Of a stretch of DNA of 64,000 nucleotides, positions 30,701 through 45,379 are shown one piece after another. The notes below the pieces were generated by a model. It had not been told where the DNA came from and did not search any database. It was given only the letters and a program-made list of their open reading frames with translations. Source of the DNA: Rhododendron vialii (Eukaryota > Streptophyta > Magnoliopsida > Ericales > Ericaceae); assembly GCF_030253575.1 (NCBI RefSeq), contig NC_080564.1, forward strand, positions 2,834,501-2,898,500, read 5' to 3'. Position 1 is the stretch's first letter. The number at the start of each line of letters is the position of its first letter. The position numbers were made by a program, and so were the translations under genes.

Positions 30701-31333
30701 TCCAGAAACTCTGGCTCCGCCCAATTTCTATTCATTTTTTTCGGTGCAATTATTTGTCTGAAATTATACCGTCACAGGACGATGGTAATTGCAAACGCAG
30801 GTGATTCTCGAGCAGTTCTAGGCAAACGAGGAAGAGCGATCGAACTGTCCAAAGACCACAAGCCCAACTGCACATCTGAAAAACTCCGGATTGAGAAACT
30901 AGGAGGAGTCATTTACGACGGATATCTCCATGGGCAATTATCGGTGGCACGTGCTCTTGGGGACTGGCACTTGAAAGGTCCAAAAGGATCACTGTACCCA
31001 TTGAGCTCTGAGCCCGAATTGGAGGAGGTTTTCTTGAACGAGGAAGACGAGTTCTTGATAATGGGCTGTGATGGGATTTGGGATGTGATGAGTAGCCAGT
31101 ATGCGGTAACGATAGTCAGGAGGGAGCTTATGCTTCACAATGACCCAGAGAAGTGTTCAGAAGTGCTTGTTAGAGAAGCACTCAAGCGCAACACATGTGA
31201 TAACCTCACGGTGCTTGTGGTTTGCTTCTCCCCAGACCCACCCCCGACGATTGAAGTGCCTAAGATTCAAAAGAGGAGGAGCATATCAGCCGAAGGGTTG
31301 GATCTCCTGAAGGGAGTATTGAGTAATGTCTAA
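27706..31333 (+). CDS. Protein phosphatase 2C
   Basis: Predicted exons 27706-27909, 28971-29165, 29713-29918 and 30778-31333 join in phase to give 386 residues. PP2Cs are Mg/Mn-dependent Ser/Thr phosphatases that oppose kinase signalling in plants. Motifs in order: [11 protein letters not shown] (metal-binding Glu/Asp region), [79 protein letters not shown] and [13 protein letters not shown]. All expected metal-binding Asp residues are present. The acidic N-terminus, the [15 protein letters not shown] stretch and the C-terminal RRSISAEGL resemble the Arabidopsis PP2C27/PP2CG1 group. The start ATG is the first in frame after the leader; an upstream GTG in the same frame is not a plausible start. 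Subgroup assignment is from memory. Confidence 0.93.
30125..30141. repeat. G17 homopolymer in PP2C intron 3
   Basis: An uninterrupted run of 17 G on the sense strand inside an intron. Long G runs are length-unstable and can fold into quadruplex in the RNA (general knowledge). Its exact length may be a sequencing estimate. Confidence 0.75.
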
Positions 31334-32299
31334 GAAAAAGACTAGTTCTATGACTTGTACAGGCTACAGCTGTATTTGGATCAAGGGATTGCAGAGGGAT
31401 GTATAGGAATAGACTGAGTCAGAAAAACTCAGTTTGTTCGTTGATTTTTCGATCTTTGTAGTTCTCGTTGATGTAAGTGCCTTCAGAAATTATACAATGC
31501 AAACGCACCCTGAGATGGCAATATGCTCGGGGGGAGTTTTTCTGAGTTTCTGCAGTTGGTCATTGCTGATTCTTGGGGTGAAACCCAGTACATCTTACAT
31601 TACTGTATCATTTTGAATTTCGGAGCATTCATTATTTGTGAGCTCAACGGGGGCAGCCCGGCTGTACGGCTCTGGTAGCGGTGGTCATCAAGTTGAGGTT
31701 TCAACCCCTCGACACGACTCTCGACTTACTGTTTTCCCTTCTTAGCAGTAGGCTCTTTTGACTGTTGTTCTTTAGGAATAATTCTATATTCCTGATCTGT
31801 ATCTTGAATCTAGGACTCTAGCAGCAAGGCTAAGAATGCCAATAAGTTGAGAGTAGGTATTTCCAACCAAATTTTCTCCTCATCAGTTGTCACGACATTC
31901 ATACCAATCGAGATGAACCACCCCTATTGGGATTTGCACATTGAGAAACCTAAACTGCGCATGCTACCGGTTTGTTTCATACTCGATAATATTATAGTTT
32001 TGCCTTTTTCTTTGTAATTCAGGGTGTCCCGTGTCTGGCTAGCGTACACACATCTTGACCGATTCAGGGACCTATTTTTGTCTACTCTTTCTCTAAAGAT
32101 GCCGTGGAAACTATCAGATGACGAGATGAAACCTTCCTCTCTGTGAGAAATTAATACTATGTGTGGCTAACAAGTAGAAGGGACATGGACTCTCTTTTTT
32201 TTTTGAAATGCCATTGTTGTCAACATGTTAAGGCTCAGCCACTAACATATCAACAAAACAGAGTGTTCAGATGAAACAAACTTCTCACAATTGCAGTTG

Positions 32300-32386
32300 T
32301 GGGTTATGCCTAGTTGTTACTTTCAGGGTCCAGAAGTAGTCGAAATGCGCGCAAGTTAGTCTGCACATCCGGTTATAAAAAAAAAA
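32300..32386 (+). mobile_element. Short A-tailed retroposon with target duplication
   Basis: An 87 bp insert ends ATCCGGTTATAAAAAAAA. It is flanked by the perfect 11 bp repeat AATTGCAGTTG (32289-32299 and 32387-32397). The tail matches the 3' ends at 2640 and 3459. It is probably a 5'-truncated SINE. Confidence 0.7.
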
Positions 32387-32569
32387 AATTGCAGTTGATG
32401 TGGGTTTGAGTTCACTTTTTATGGAGATGGAGTTACCCCTGTGATGGTTTGGGTCAGGGTTAGAATAGTACAAATTCTTTGTAAAAAAAAATTAAAATAA
32501 ACAAACTACTACTGATGTTCCCACATGGATACCGTATCATACCAAAGGTTTTTGGGCTTCTAGTGCTCA

Positions 32570-32820
32570 AGTAAACCCTCTAGTAGTGCTGCAAAACCGA
32601 CCAAATTGTTCGCAAGCAGTTTGAAGCTTGGTTTATTAAGGGCCCAGCATGCTTGGTTCGTGTAGTAAATAAGTCGAACTAAAACGACCCAAACTCGAGT
32701 TAGCCACACCTTGCCTCGTGTAAATAAGCTCAAGTCGTTTAGTACTCGAACCAAGTCTGGTTTGAGCTCGAAGTTCACCACATTTCAAATGGGCCAAACT
32801 TGAACACCCTGAAGCTCGGC
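32570..32820. repeat. GCTCG-rich dispersed repeat
   Basis: Degenerate repeated phrases built on AAGCTTGG, CTCGAG/GCTCG and AACGAG. The same style recurs at about 44290-44650, 46425-46530, 46755-46870, 47583-47790, 49835-49925 and 59895-60370. The class is unknown. Confidence 0.45.
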
Positions 32821-32907
32821 TTGACTTGACAGTCGATCTTCACAATTGTACCCCTGCCTCTAGGTCTTATGTATTGAAATCTGAAAATTACAATCAAAGT
32901 TGCCCGT

Positions 32908-33145
32908 CTAATTTTTTGTTTTTGCTAAGTAAAAGGGTGGAGGAGAGGGCGACCGGGCATAGCAACCATCCTCTGGGCGTGACCATGGGGATTTTAGATC
33001 TGTTGCGGGCCCGGAAGGAACTAAGGAGCCACAGCAACTACCGCCCCACCGAAGGGCTAGTAGACCATAGTCGGTTTCGCAGGCTGACCAAGTTTGAAAA
33101 GGCATCATTAGCACAATTCAAACCCGTCACCTCTTGACCACTAGG
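32908..33145 (-). mobile_element. SINE-like dispersed repeat, copy 2
   Basis: On the minus strand it begins near AGTGGTCAAGAGGTGACGGG, resembling Pol III internal promoter boxes. It passes through TTGGTCAGCCTGCGAAACCG and ends toward CTTAGCAAAAAC. It shares its body with 26300-26545. An Au-like SINE is plausible but unproven. Confidence 0.5.
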
Positions 33146-34117
33146 GCTGGCCCTGAGGTAAGCCCCGCAAGCCTATCGGATTGGGCAACCCAAAAAAAAA
33201 AAAATTTCATGTAAATATAAATACACACACACATATATATATTTGGATGCAAACATACCATGAAGGATGGTGCTGGTTTGTTGGTCAATAAGGCATACTT
33301 AATTTCCCACGTACTCGTGTGCCCCAAGTTCAATTCTTGCGTTGATCACTGAGGTTATATTTTTCGGTCTGTTTTTAAATTGTGCACCCACTTTTTTCCT
33401 CTCTTTTTCTTTTTCTCCTCTCTTTTTTCAATTTGTCCAGAAGTGAAAGGACATTTGTTGTTGATGTCCATTTTTTATTTTGGAAGATACTTCTTCTACA
33501 TCAACAATTAGGGCATGTTCCACTCATTAAAACAAGTATTTATTTTTTGAATTAAAGGTGATGTAAAACGGAAAATAAGTACTTAAAAAATAAGAACCTT
33601 AATAGAACATGACAAACTCCACCAAAAAAATAATAATAATTACTCACATTCGCATACTCACATATATAGTGATGTATGCAAATATAAAAAATAAATATGC
33701 ATATGTATATAATGTACATAGAACTCACGAATTTAAAAAAATCTTCAATGAAAAAATTAACCATTTTTTAAGTCAAGTTTGTATTTTTTCAAGTTGGTCC
33801 ATTATATTTCTTTTTTCAATTTATCATAAAATATAGAACAATGATCAAAATAAAAAATGAAAGATAAAACAAATAGAAACCCATCAATTTTTTTTTTTGA
33901 ATCAAATCATGCTAAACCATAAAGCACTATAACCCGAATTTTGTTTTAATTTTAATTTTTTGATAGAATTCAAACTAAAAGCACGTTGTGACCTTGATTT
34001 TTTAAATTTTTTATGACTTGATAAGCAGCGGGCAACCAAACTTGAGGTCGGGCTTGGACAACTCAAACGTCAGGATCGGCGCTACTGACCACCCGAATTT
34101 TAGAGTAGTGCTACATG

Positions 34118-34506
34118 TACCGACCTCCCCGGTACCGAAATCGTACCGCCGGCCGCCGGTGGGCCGTCTCCGGCCACCGGACGGCCGATCCGAGCCGTCC
34201 AAAAATTAAAAAAAAAAAAAACGAGGGGGCCCGCGCGAGAATCAACGGCATCCGAGGTGTGTAAGGTTCTTGATCCGAGCACCCTTTTTTCGTGTATATA
34301 TGTATATTCGCGGGAATATACATATATACACGAAAAAAGGGTGCTCGGATCAAGCACCTTACACACCTCGGATGCCGTTGATTCCCGCGCAAGCCCCCTC
34401 GTTTTTTTTTTTTTAAATTTTTGGACGGCTCGGATCGGCCGTCCGGTGGCCGGAGACGGCCCACCGGCGGCCGGCGGTACGATTTCGGTACCGGGAGGTC
34501 GGTACC
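34118..34506. mobile_element. Near-perfect foldback (snapback) MITE
   Basis: Two arms of about 192 bp are reverse complements with only a few differences, around a 4-nt centre near 34310-34313. Outer ends are GTACCGACCTCCCCGGTACC and the mirrored GGTACCGGGAGGTCGGTAC. The inner part carries GTGTATATATGTATATTC. The GC-rich arms contain CGGCCGCCGG-type sequence. It lies about 220 bp upstream of the L11 start codon. The close match between arms suggests recent insertion or arm homogenisation. Confidence 0.85.
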
Positions 34507-34727
34507 AATATCATTTCTGCGAATTTTATGAGAGGGAGTCATGAGCCACTAGGCTACCGCCCCGTTGGTAAGTTACCCGTCTAGTTGGGTTTGAGAGCTC
34601 ACTGCCTTTGGTCCAATTCCCTACACACCAAAATGTTGGCCCATTACACTACGAGCCCAATCAAGCCCATTCCTCACTCCTCTTAGACTCTCTCTCTCTC
34701 TCTCTCTCACTACAACAGCACGAATCC

Positions 34728-35195
34728 ATGACGACGCTCAAAGAGATCCTTACCCGACGGCCAGTGGCGGCGACCATCCGCCTCACCGTCCCGGCCGGCG
34801 GCGCGCGTCCAGCTCCACCCGTGGGCCCCGCCCTAGGTCAATACCGGCTAAACCTAATGGCCTTCTGTAAGGACTTCAACGCTCGTACCCAGAAGTACAA
34901 ACCGGACACGCCGATGTCCGTTACCATAACGGCGTTCAAGGACAACACGTTCGAGTTCACCGTTAAGTCGCCGTCGGTGACGTGGTACCTGAAGAAGGCC
35001 GCCGGCATCGAGTCCGGCAGCGGCCGAACCGGCCACGTCGTCGCCTCAACCCTAACTCTAAAGCACATTTATGAGATCGCCAAGGTGAAACAGTCTGATC
35101 CTTTTTGCCAGTACATGAGTCTTGAAGCTATTTCGAAATCGATTATGGGTACTGCTAATACTATGGGGATTAAGGTTGTCAAGGAGTTGGAGTGA
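34728..35195 (+). CDS. RPL11: Organellar (mitochondrial-type) 50S ribosomal protein L11
   Basis: Intronless, 155 residues. L11 (uL11) binds the GTPase-associated centre of 23S rRNA and supports factor-dependent GTP hydrolysis. The N-terminal domain has TIRLTVPAGGARPAPPVGPA, the Pro-rich RNA/factor-binding loop, then LGQYRLNLMAFCKDFNARTQ. The C-terminal rRNA-binding domain has VTWYLKKAAGIESGSGRTGH and ends AISKSIMGTANTMGIKVVKE. There is no plastid-length transit peptide, and the start MTTLKEILTRRPVAATI matches plant mitochondrial L11, so import to mitochondria is inferred. A longer in-frame opening begins at 34608, but the CT-rich tract at 34688-34708 is best read as 5' leader. The 3' part has been copied downstream. 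Confidence 0.92.
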   Translation: MTTLKEILTRRPVAATIRLTVPAGGARPAPPVGPALGQYRLNLMAFCKDFNARTQKYKPDTPMSVTITAFKDNTFEFTVKSPSVTWYLKKAAGIESGSGRTGHVVASTLTLKHIYEIAKVKQSDPFCQYMSLEAISKSIMGTANTMGIKVVKELE

Positions 35196-38100
35196 CTGAA
35201 GTGATTTGAGTCGTTAGGGTTTCGGTTAAATTGTTAGTCGAGCCATGTTACAAACACAGCAATATACGCAACATTGACCGCAACATGTCAATGTGTCGTT
35301 ACTTCGTTGGAAATCGAAATTATCAATCTACCGAATGACCAATGAAACAGTGTCACATTAGCATTAGCATTAGCATTAGCATGTTGTGTTTAATGTCGGG
35401 GAAATTGTTATGTTTCTAGGCTTTCTCATTGTTAGACTGTTCAATTGTGTTTTGACATTTGATGGTGTGAAATGATTTCTGCCTATCAATAAAGACTGGA
35501 GAACTATGCTTGATGTGGAATTAGATTGGCTTTCTTTGTTGTGGCATGGGGTGTGGGTGTCCGGAGAAGAATTACTTCGATCAGAGTAGCTTAATTTTAG
35601 GTTTGATTGGATACATATGGATTTCGACATTGAGTTTGGGAGTTTTATGCTGATGGATTTGCATATATGTGGCAAATAAATGGATTTTCTGTTCAATTTT
35701 ACTACAAACTTCTCTCTTTAACAAAACCTATTGATTAATGATGTGAGAATAGCTCAATTTTTAGATTTTATTGGGTATAATATGGATTTCCATTTAGCTT
35801 GGAAGTTTTATGGTGATGAATTTGAATGACCTATTTAAAGTTATGAAGTGATCAAAAACCTTTATCATTAAGAGTTTTTTTTTTTTTTGGTTAAAATTCC
35901 TTTATTTGGAATCCACATCTGTACCAATGGAGCCTAAATGTCAATGGTATCTTAGGATTTGTACAAGGCTTTAAACACATCAATAGTTAATCTCCAAGAC
36001 TCCAGCATTTTTTCTTTCATCATCCTCATCTTTTAGTTGACGCATTGTACTGAGCGAAATGAAGTGAATTATAGTGATCAACAATGAGGAAATGATCCAC
36101 ATGTTTCCTCTCAAGAACTATTGAGAATCCAGAGTGAAGTTCTGCTTATGTATGAGATCATGAAGGTAAAACATTCTGATCCTTATTACCAGCACATGTC
36201 TGTTGAAGCTATTTCGAAAATAGTTATGGGTACTGCTAATACTATAGGGATGTAGGCTGTGAAGGAGTTGGATTGAGTGAAGTAATTTAGTTATTAGTGT
36301 TTCGGTTGAGTGTTATGCTTGTCCTATTGTGTTTTGATGTTCTAAACTGGTTTGTACCTGCCAGTAAAGACTGAAGAGTTATGCTTGATTCGGAATTAGT
36401 TTGGGTTTCATTTGTTAAGATTGTGGCATGGAATGTGCCTCTCAAGAAGAATTGATTCAATGAGAGTAGCTCAAGTTTAGATTGGTATACATGTGGATTT
36501 CAACATTGAGTTTGGGTGTTTTATGCTGATGGATTTGGATATATGTGAATTTCAAACAAATTGATTCTCTGTTCAATGTTAACAAAAATTCTATCTTTAA
36601 CTAATTATTAACTAATAATGTCAGAATAGGTCAATTTTTAGATTCAAGGGGTGCAATATGGATTTCTATTGAGCTTGGGAACATGCTGATGGATTTGAAT
36701 GACCTATTCAATTATATGAAGTGATTGAAATCCTTCATCTTAAAGAGACTATATTTGTTAAAATTCCTTCATATCAAGTCCGCATCCTTACAAATGGCTT
36801 TAAACCATCAATAGTTATGCTTAATACTCGTGCATTTTCTTCTTGCATTGTCCTTGTCTTTTTCTTGGTGCATCCAGATTCAAGTTCTTCTGCATTGGAT
36901 TTTTGTCTACTTTTTCTTGTTTGGAAGGTTTAGGTAGAAATTAGATGAAGGACAAAAACTTGCGTCTTATTCTGAACAGTAGTCAGCGACCTGAGTTCCT
37001 CGATTTTGCATATTCACAAGCTCTGCACTTTGTTGCCATTTGACACCATGAAAGAGGTCCCAGAAATGCCCTGTTTAAATGATTCAGCAAGTCTTATGGA
37101 ACTTGAATTGGTTTCTGAGTCTCCAAAAGACTTTGTTTGATGGATACGTTAGACGATTGTAGTTTTTTGAGTATTTATGTATGGACTTTGTCTTTGCTCG
37201 ACAAATTTAGTTGACGGGGGTTTCAAGCTTTAGCAGTGATGGTGTCTCATTGTCATACACCAATTACATCTCATTAATCCAACATTATTCTTATAAATAC
37301 ACTTTGAAATTTCACACAACTCGATATTCAAATCATACTAAAACACCAATATTGAAATACATTCATAATATAGATTGGGTTTCTTTCGTTAAGATCGGGG
37401 CATGGAATGTGTCTCTGGAGAAGAATTAATTCAATGAGAGTAGCTACTAGCTCAAGTTTAGATTAAATAGCATACATGATACATGTGGATTTCAACATTG
37501 AGTTTGGGTGTTTTTATGCTGATGGATTTGGGTATATATGGATTTCAAAGCAAATTTATTCTGTTCAATTTTAACAGAAATTTTATCTTTGACAAAATAA
37601 TGTCACAATAAAAAAATTTCATTGAGCTTTGGAGTTCTATGCTGATGAATTTGATTGACCTATTTAATTTTTATGACGGGATTGATATCCTATATCTTGA
37701 AGAGCGTTGTTTTTTTTGTTAAAATTCCTTCATCTGAAATCCACATCCTCACAAATGGAGCCTAAATGTCAATATAATCTAAGGATTTGTGAATAAATGG
37801 CTTTAACCCATCAATAGTTAAAAGCTTAATACTCCACCGTTTTTCCTTTCGTTGTCCTCGTTGTTTTCTTGGCGCTTAGTACTGAGCAACTAAAGTGAAC
37901 TATAGCGATCAACCAAAATACAGATCATTTCGTCTCTAGATACTGTCAAGAACTATTGGGAATCCAGGGTGAAACGTTGGATTTTCATCTACTTTTGCTT
38001 GTTTAGAAGGTTGCAGCTTGAATGTAGAAGAAGGATGAAAACGTGCATCTCATTCTGACCGGTAATCAGCGACCTGAGTTCGTCGTTGTTTACACATTCT

Positions 38101-38405
38101 CAACATGCATGCATGTGAAGCTTTGATTCACAAGCTCTGCACTTTTTAGCCATTTGATACCATCAAGGAAAGTGGTCCATGAAATGCCCTGCTTAAATGA
38201 TTCAGCAAGTCTCATAGGACTTGAATCAGTTTCTGAGTCTCCACAAAACACTTCGTTTGATGGATACGTTAGACGATTGTAGTATTTTGAGCTTTTATGT
38301 ATGGACTTTGCTTGACGAATTCGGTTGACGGGTGTTTCAAGCTTTAGCAGTGACGGTGTCTCATAGTCATACACAAGTTACATATCTCATTGCTCCATGC
38401 TCTTT
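35071..38405 (+). repeat. Tandem segmental triplication behind L11
   Basis: Three related units of about 1 kb lie head to tail: A (about 35071-36138, starting inside the L11 coding end), B (36151-37283) and C (37371-38405). All share TGGATTTC...ATTGAGTTTGGG followed by TTTTATGCTGATGGATTTG. A and C share CACATCTGTACCAATGGAGC-like sequence. B and C share a distal part with GATGGATACGTTAGACGATT and GGTGTTTCAAGCTTTAGCAG. Unit A lacks the distal part and unit C lacks the coding part. I saw no other gene here. Confidence 0.8.
36151..36276 (+). pseudogene. Duplicated 3' end of L11
   Basis: Forty-two codons align with the last 42 codons of the L11 gene (YEIMKVKHSDPYYQHMSVEA against YEIAKVKQSDPFCQYMSLEA). 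The copy lacks the first two thirds of the gene, has an in-frame TAG where L11 has a Lys codon (GIKVVKELE becomes GM-stop-AVKELD), then reaches the same stop position. Flanking 3' UTR is duplicated with it. This shows DNA-level duplication rather than retroposition. Confidence 0.85.
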
Positions 38406-38958
38406 CCAAGGTTGGTGAGAAATGTGAAGGGATAGACATGCAAATATTTTGGCTCGTATCACATGCATGTCGAAATTGAAGTACCATCATATCGCGGTTA
38501 GAACAAACATATTGCAGAGAATACTGCGTCCTACTTTATACAAAGGATTCGACAAATGCATGTGTATATATGCTTTTTGACTCGTTATGTGTAATAGCAC
38601 AAGGCATGGATTGTTGCGCATCGAGCGCATGGACTTATCGAGTTTCACCTGCAGGAAATTGAGACGAAGATAAAAGCCAAGGCAACTATGATTCGGATTC
38701 GCTAAGCGATGACGTCTCAAGGGCACAAGCTGGAAAAAGGATTATGATGTACGAACCTACTCGCAATTTCTTATATTTTTTTGGAACAGTGATTGATTTT
38801 GCTGTGATTTGAGGGATGGGGGGCACGACAGGTTGCAGTGCTTCCGATTCCGGCTATGCTTCGAGCTCAAACGCATAATTCGAATTGTTCACTTTTTCAG
38901 TTTTTGATGTGCACACTAATTTCGTAAAAAATAAAGTCAATCAGAAAATTGAACACTT

Positions 38959-39265
38959 AGAGCAAGTTTACCAATCATTTGCTAAAAAAACTTTTGAATA
39001 GTACATATTTTTTATTTTACTTACTCATATTTTTTTAACACTATATCAATACAATTTATTTTACTTATTCCTTATTAAAATATTAATAGAGAAAGAGAGA
39101 GAGGAAATAATAAAAAAATAGATTGCTTATGAATAGTTGTAAGGTATTTTTGGCTCATAATTGTAGATGGAGCTCTTTAGCTACTCTGCTGTTCAGGTAC
39201 ATTTTCCCTTTTTATGAGGTAAAATGGCTATAAAGCTACTTTGAAGTAGCCGGTAAACTTGCTCT
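38959..39265. mobile_element. MITE with perfect 14 bp terminal repeats
   Basis: It starts AGAGCAAGTTTACC and ends GGTAAACTTGCTCT, an exact inverted pair, with AT-rich non-coding DNA between. The target duplication is unclear. The superfamily is uncertain (Mutator- or hAT-like). Confidence 0.75.
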
Positions 39266-39363
39266 TCATAAATAAATAAACCTTGTTTTCCTTTTGTACA
39301 TAAATAGAAAATACACTTCTAAAAATGCAAAGCAACATTACTTGAATCGATCAATAAGCGGAA

Positions 39364-39590
39364 AGGGAGATGCTGCCAAGCACCCCGTGCTTGGTAGCGG
39401 TGCCGAGCGGCTCATGGCCGCTCATCTCCACACCGATGGCTTAGATCTAATCCGAATATATTAAAATCTGAATCGTCTGTTGCTAAAATTAAAATCTGAG
39501 TAATTGATTGTCGAAATAAGCGGCCGAATGATCCGTTCAGCACCGCGCCCAAGCATGGGCGCAGGATGCTTGGTGGCATCCCCGGATAAC
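39364..39590. mobile_element. MITE with GC-rich inverted ends
   Basis: The left end GGGAGATGCTGCCAAGCACC pairs with the right end, whose reverse complement reads GGGGATGCCACCAAGCATCC. Subterminal GCGGTGCC and GCGGTGCT motifs are also mirrored. Non-coding. Confidence 0.6.
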
Positions 39591-39838
39591 ATGATTTTTT
39601 ACATCATTATATTGTTTGCGTAGATATTGACACTTTTTTTGATCAGAGGTAGATATTGACACTGACAACGCAAGTTCTCTATTTTCCATTTTACAATTAA
39701 TGGCAGTTGGCTGACGCATATCAACTTCCTTGCCAAATTGATAACTCCACTTCACCTAATCCCGACCCAACCCCACGCGCACAATAGCCCAGGGGGCAAA
39801 ACTGGGAAACCAAAACCACCACTGTACAATGAAACTTT

Positions 39839-40258
39839 AAAAAAGACGACCAAAAACAAATGAGAGCTTAAAAGGGTGAGAACAGTGGAGATGGTCTTGT
39901 CATCGATGCCCACTCACGAAAGATAAACAACTCCCAATTCTCAATTGTCGTAAGAGTTCGTTTTTCGTCGCAGGCACGTCGCTTCAAGACGCTTAACACC
40001 TGTTCTTATAAGAAAAAAATAAAAAAATCCACGTCTACGAACGGATTAATGAGTTTGGACACCTGAACTGATTTTCTTGCAACTCTTATTGTTGTATTAG
40101 GTTTTCATTTTTGTTGTTTTAATTGTATTTCTTGTAAATTTCCTTAAAAATAAAAAAACAAAAAGGACAACCAAAAACAAATGAGCTGAAAAAGGAGAGA
40201 AAAGTGGAGCCGGTCTTGGTGTCGAAGGCCCCTCACCAAAAATAAACACCTCCTCCAT

Positions 40259-40263
<5 letters not shown>
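39839..40263 (+). repeat. Duplicated promoter segment upstream of SRPK
   Basis: A segment of about 107 bp with GACCAAAAACAAATGAGAGC and GTGGAGATGGTCTTG at 39839-39950 recurs at 40157-40263 as GACAACCAAAAACAAATGAG and GTGGAGCCGGTCTTGG. The copies are about 318 bp apart, and the second ends at the CT tract of the leader. Confidence 0.7.
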
Positions 40264-40294
<31 letters not shown>

Positions 40295-40342
40295 CTCTCT
40301 CTCAATCTGCAATTCCACACCTCTACATAAACATGCACCCAC

Positions 40343-40378
<36 letters not shown>

Positions 40379-40465
40379 CCCTCTCTCTGAAAACTAATTA
40401 AACTACACTGGACAACGAATATTGCCGAATTGATTGCGAATTGACAGCCGGATCATTCGGGCTAG

Positions 40466-44022
<3,557 letters not shown>

Positions 44023-44289
44023 AGCAGGGACACCTCTTGATGTTCCTCCCTCCGGCAATCTGTAAACAGCATTGGCTGTGATTTGTTTTTGTGAATAAGA
44101 TTTTGGTCGGTTGGACGAATTTTTGATAATATATATGATTTTTTTATGAGAAATATGTAAAAATGGCGGGTCATGATATAGTTGCGAGAAATGGCATCAA
44201 TGGGAGAGTTTTTAACTTAGATTTTGGAAATTAGTTGATGAACAAAGTAAGGATTCTGCATTATTTGGGCAATCATGAAGGTTGTTTCA

Positions 44290-44650
44290 GTTTGAGGGTC
44301 GTCTCGCCTCGTTAAGTAATTCAACCGAGCTCAAGGCTTGTGTGGTTAACGAGCTGAACTCAACACTCTAAAGCTCATGTCATTTATAAAGGCTCGTTTA
44401 GTAAAGGAGTTCAACCGAGTTCAAGGTTTGTGTGGTAAACGAGCTGAGTTCAACACTCTAAAACTCATATCATTTATAAAGGCTCGTTTAGTAAAAGAGT
44501 CAGGCTCTGTTTGTTTACAAACAAGCCGAGCTCAAACTCGACAGTCTAACCAAAATAGCTATTCTTTGGTTAGCCTATTGAAAATGTTCTAACTAGTAGG
44601 CAAGGCTGTTGTGCCATTTAAGTGGACTCTAGTTGAGCCGAAAAGGCTCA
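44290..44650. repeat. Tandem GCTCG-type repeat
   Basis: A unit of about 90 bp containing AACGAGCTGA, TTCAACACTCTAAA, CTCAT and CATTTATAAAGGCTCGTTTA occurs twice (about 44347-44402 and 44436-44492), followed by degenerate copies. It belongs to the same style as 32570 and 59895. Confidence 0.6.
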
Positions 44651-44781
44651 AAGAACGTTATTTGAACTCTCAATTTGTAGAGGTTGTGGTATAGCACAAC
44701 CATACAAAAGATTAAGGCGATCATACACCGGAAGCTTAATTATTGAAATTATTCAGATGTGTATTTTCCTTTTTCGGTCTT

Positions 44782-44923
44782 TCTATTGTCAACCCATTGG
44801 ACTGACGATAAATACACTATAAAATAAGAAAAATACGTATTTCTATGTACTTTATACACCCTTTAATATACATTTACACACTTACTATTGTCAACCTATT
44901 GGGCTGATTTTAAAATTTTCCTT
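44782..44923 (+). mobile_element. Palindromic MITE, copy 3 of 3
   Basis: CTATTGTCAACCCATTGGAC and TATTGTCAACCTATTGGGCT form the two end palindromes. Internal AGAAAAATACGTATTTCTAT matches the copies at 10535 and 14271. The palindromes here are more decayed. Confidence 0.7.
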
Positions 44924-45187
44924 TTCCAAACTGTACTATCAGTTGTTATTCAAGACAAACATGAATTACTCACTGGATTAACAATATTTGATCGGCTTAA
45001 CTTTTTACAAGACTATTTTTCGCATCGAGGACTATAACATGAACAATTCAAATTCCTTCTTGTAGAAAACGCCAAACAACTTGTATTTTTTGTATTTTTC
45101 TCGTTTAATATGATTTTTTTTACTTGCGGTCTACATTTTAATAATTACTACTAATTTCTCTTGTCGAGATTAATGGTTAGTGCCTTA

Positions 45188-45379
45188 GACCCCGTTCGTT
45201 TTGGAGTTTTGAATTTTGGATTCTAATCATTAATCTTATTTCTCTTCAATCATTACTCACATTTTTCTTTCTATCTCTCTCTAATCATTACCCGTATTTC
45301 TAATTATTACTTTATTTTTTTCTACATTCATTACCTACAAATTCAAATCCAAATTCAAAATTCCAAAACAAATGAGATC
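45188..45379. mobile_element. Tourist-like MITE with TTA target site
   Basis: Left end GACCCCGTTCGTTTTGGAGT is mirrored by the right end (reverse complement GATCTCATTTGTTTTGGAAT), continuing into TTTGAATTT on both sides. TTA is duplicated at 45185-45187 and 45380-45382, as PIF/Harbinger elements do. 192 bp, non-coding. A relative sits at 62043-62190. Confidence 0.75.

Larger units (their letters stand above)
31334..34117. other. PP2C-L11 spacer, repeat-rich
   Basis: No gene was recognised. It contains a retroposon with target duplication (32300-32386), GCTCG-type repeats (32570-32820), a SINE-like repeat (32908-33145) and a weak inverted repeat at about 33508-33612. Confidence 0.5.

Noticed and set aside
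34018-34544. Several open frames over the foldback element
   Set aside because: They mirror each other because of the inverted repeat; there is no evidence of a protein.
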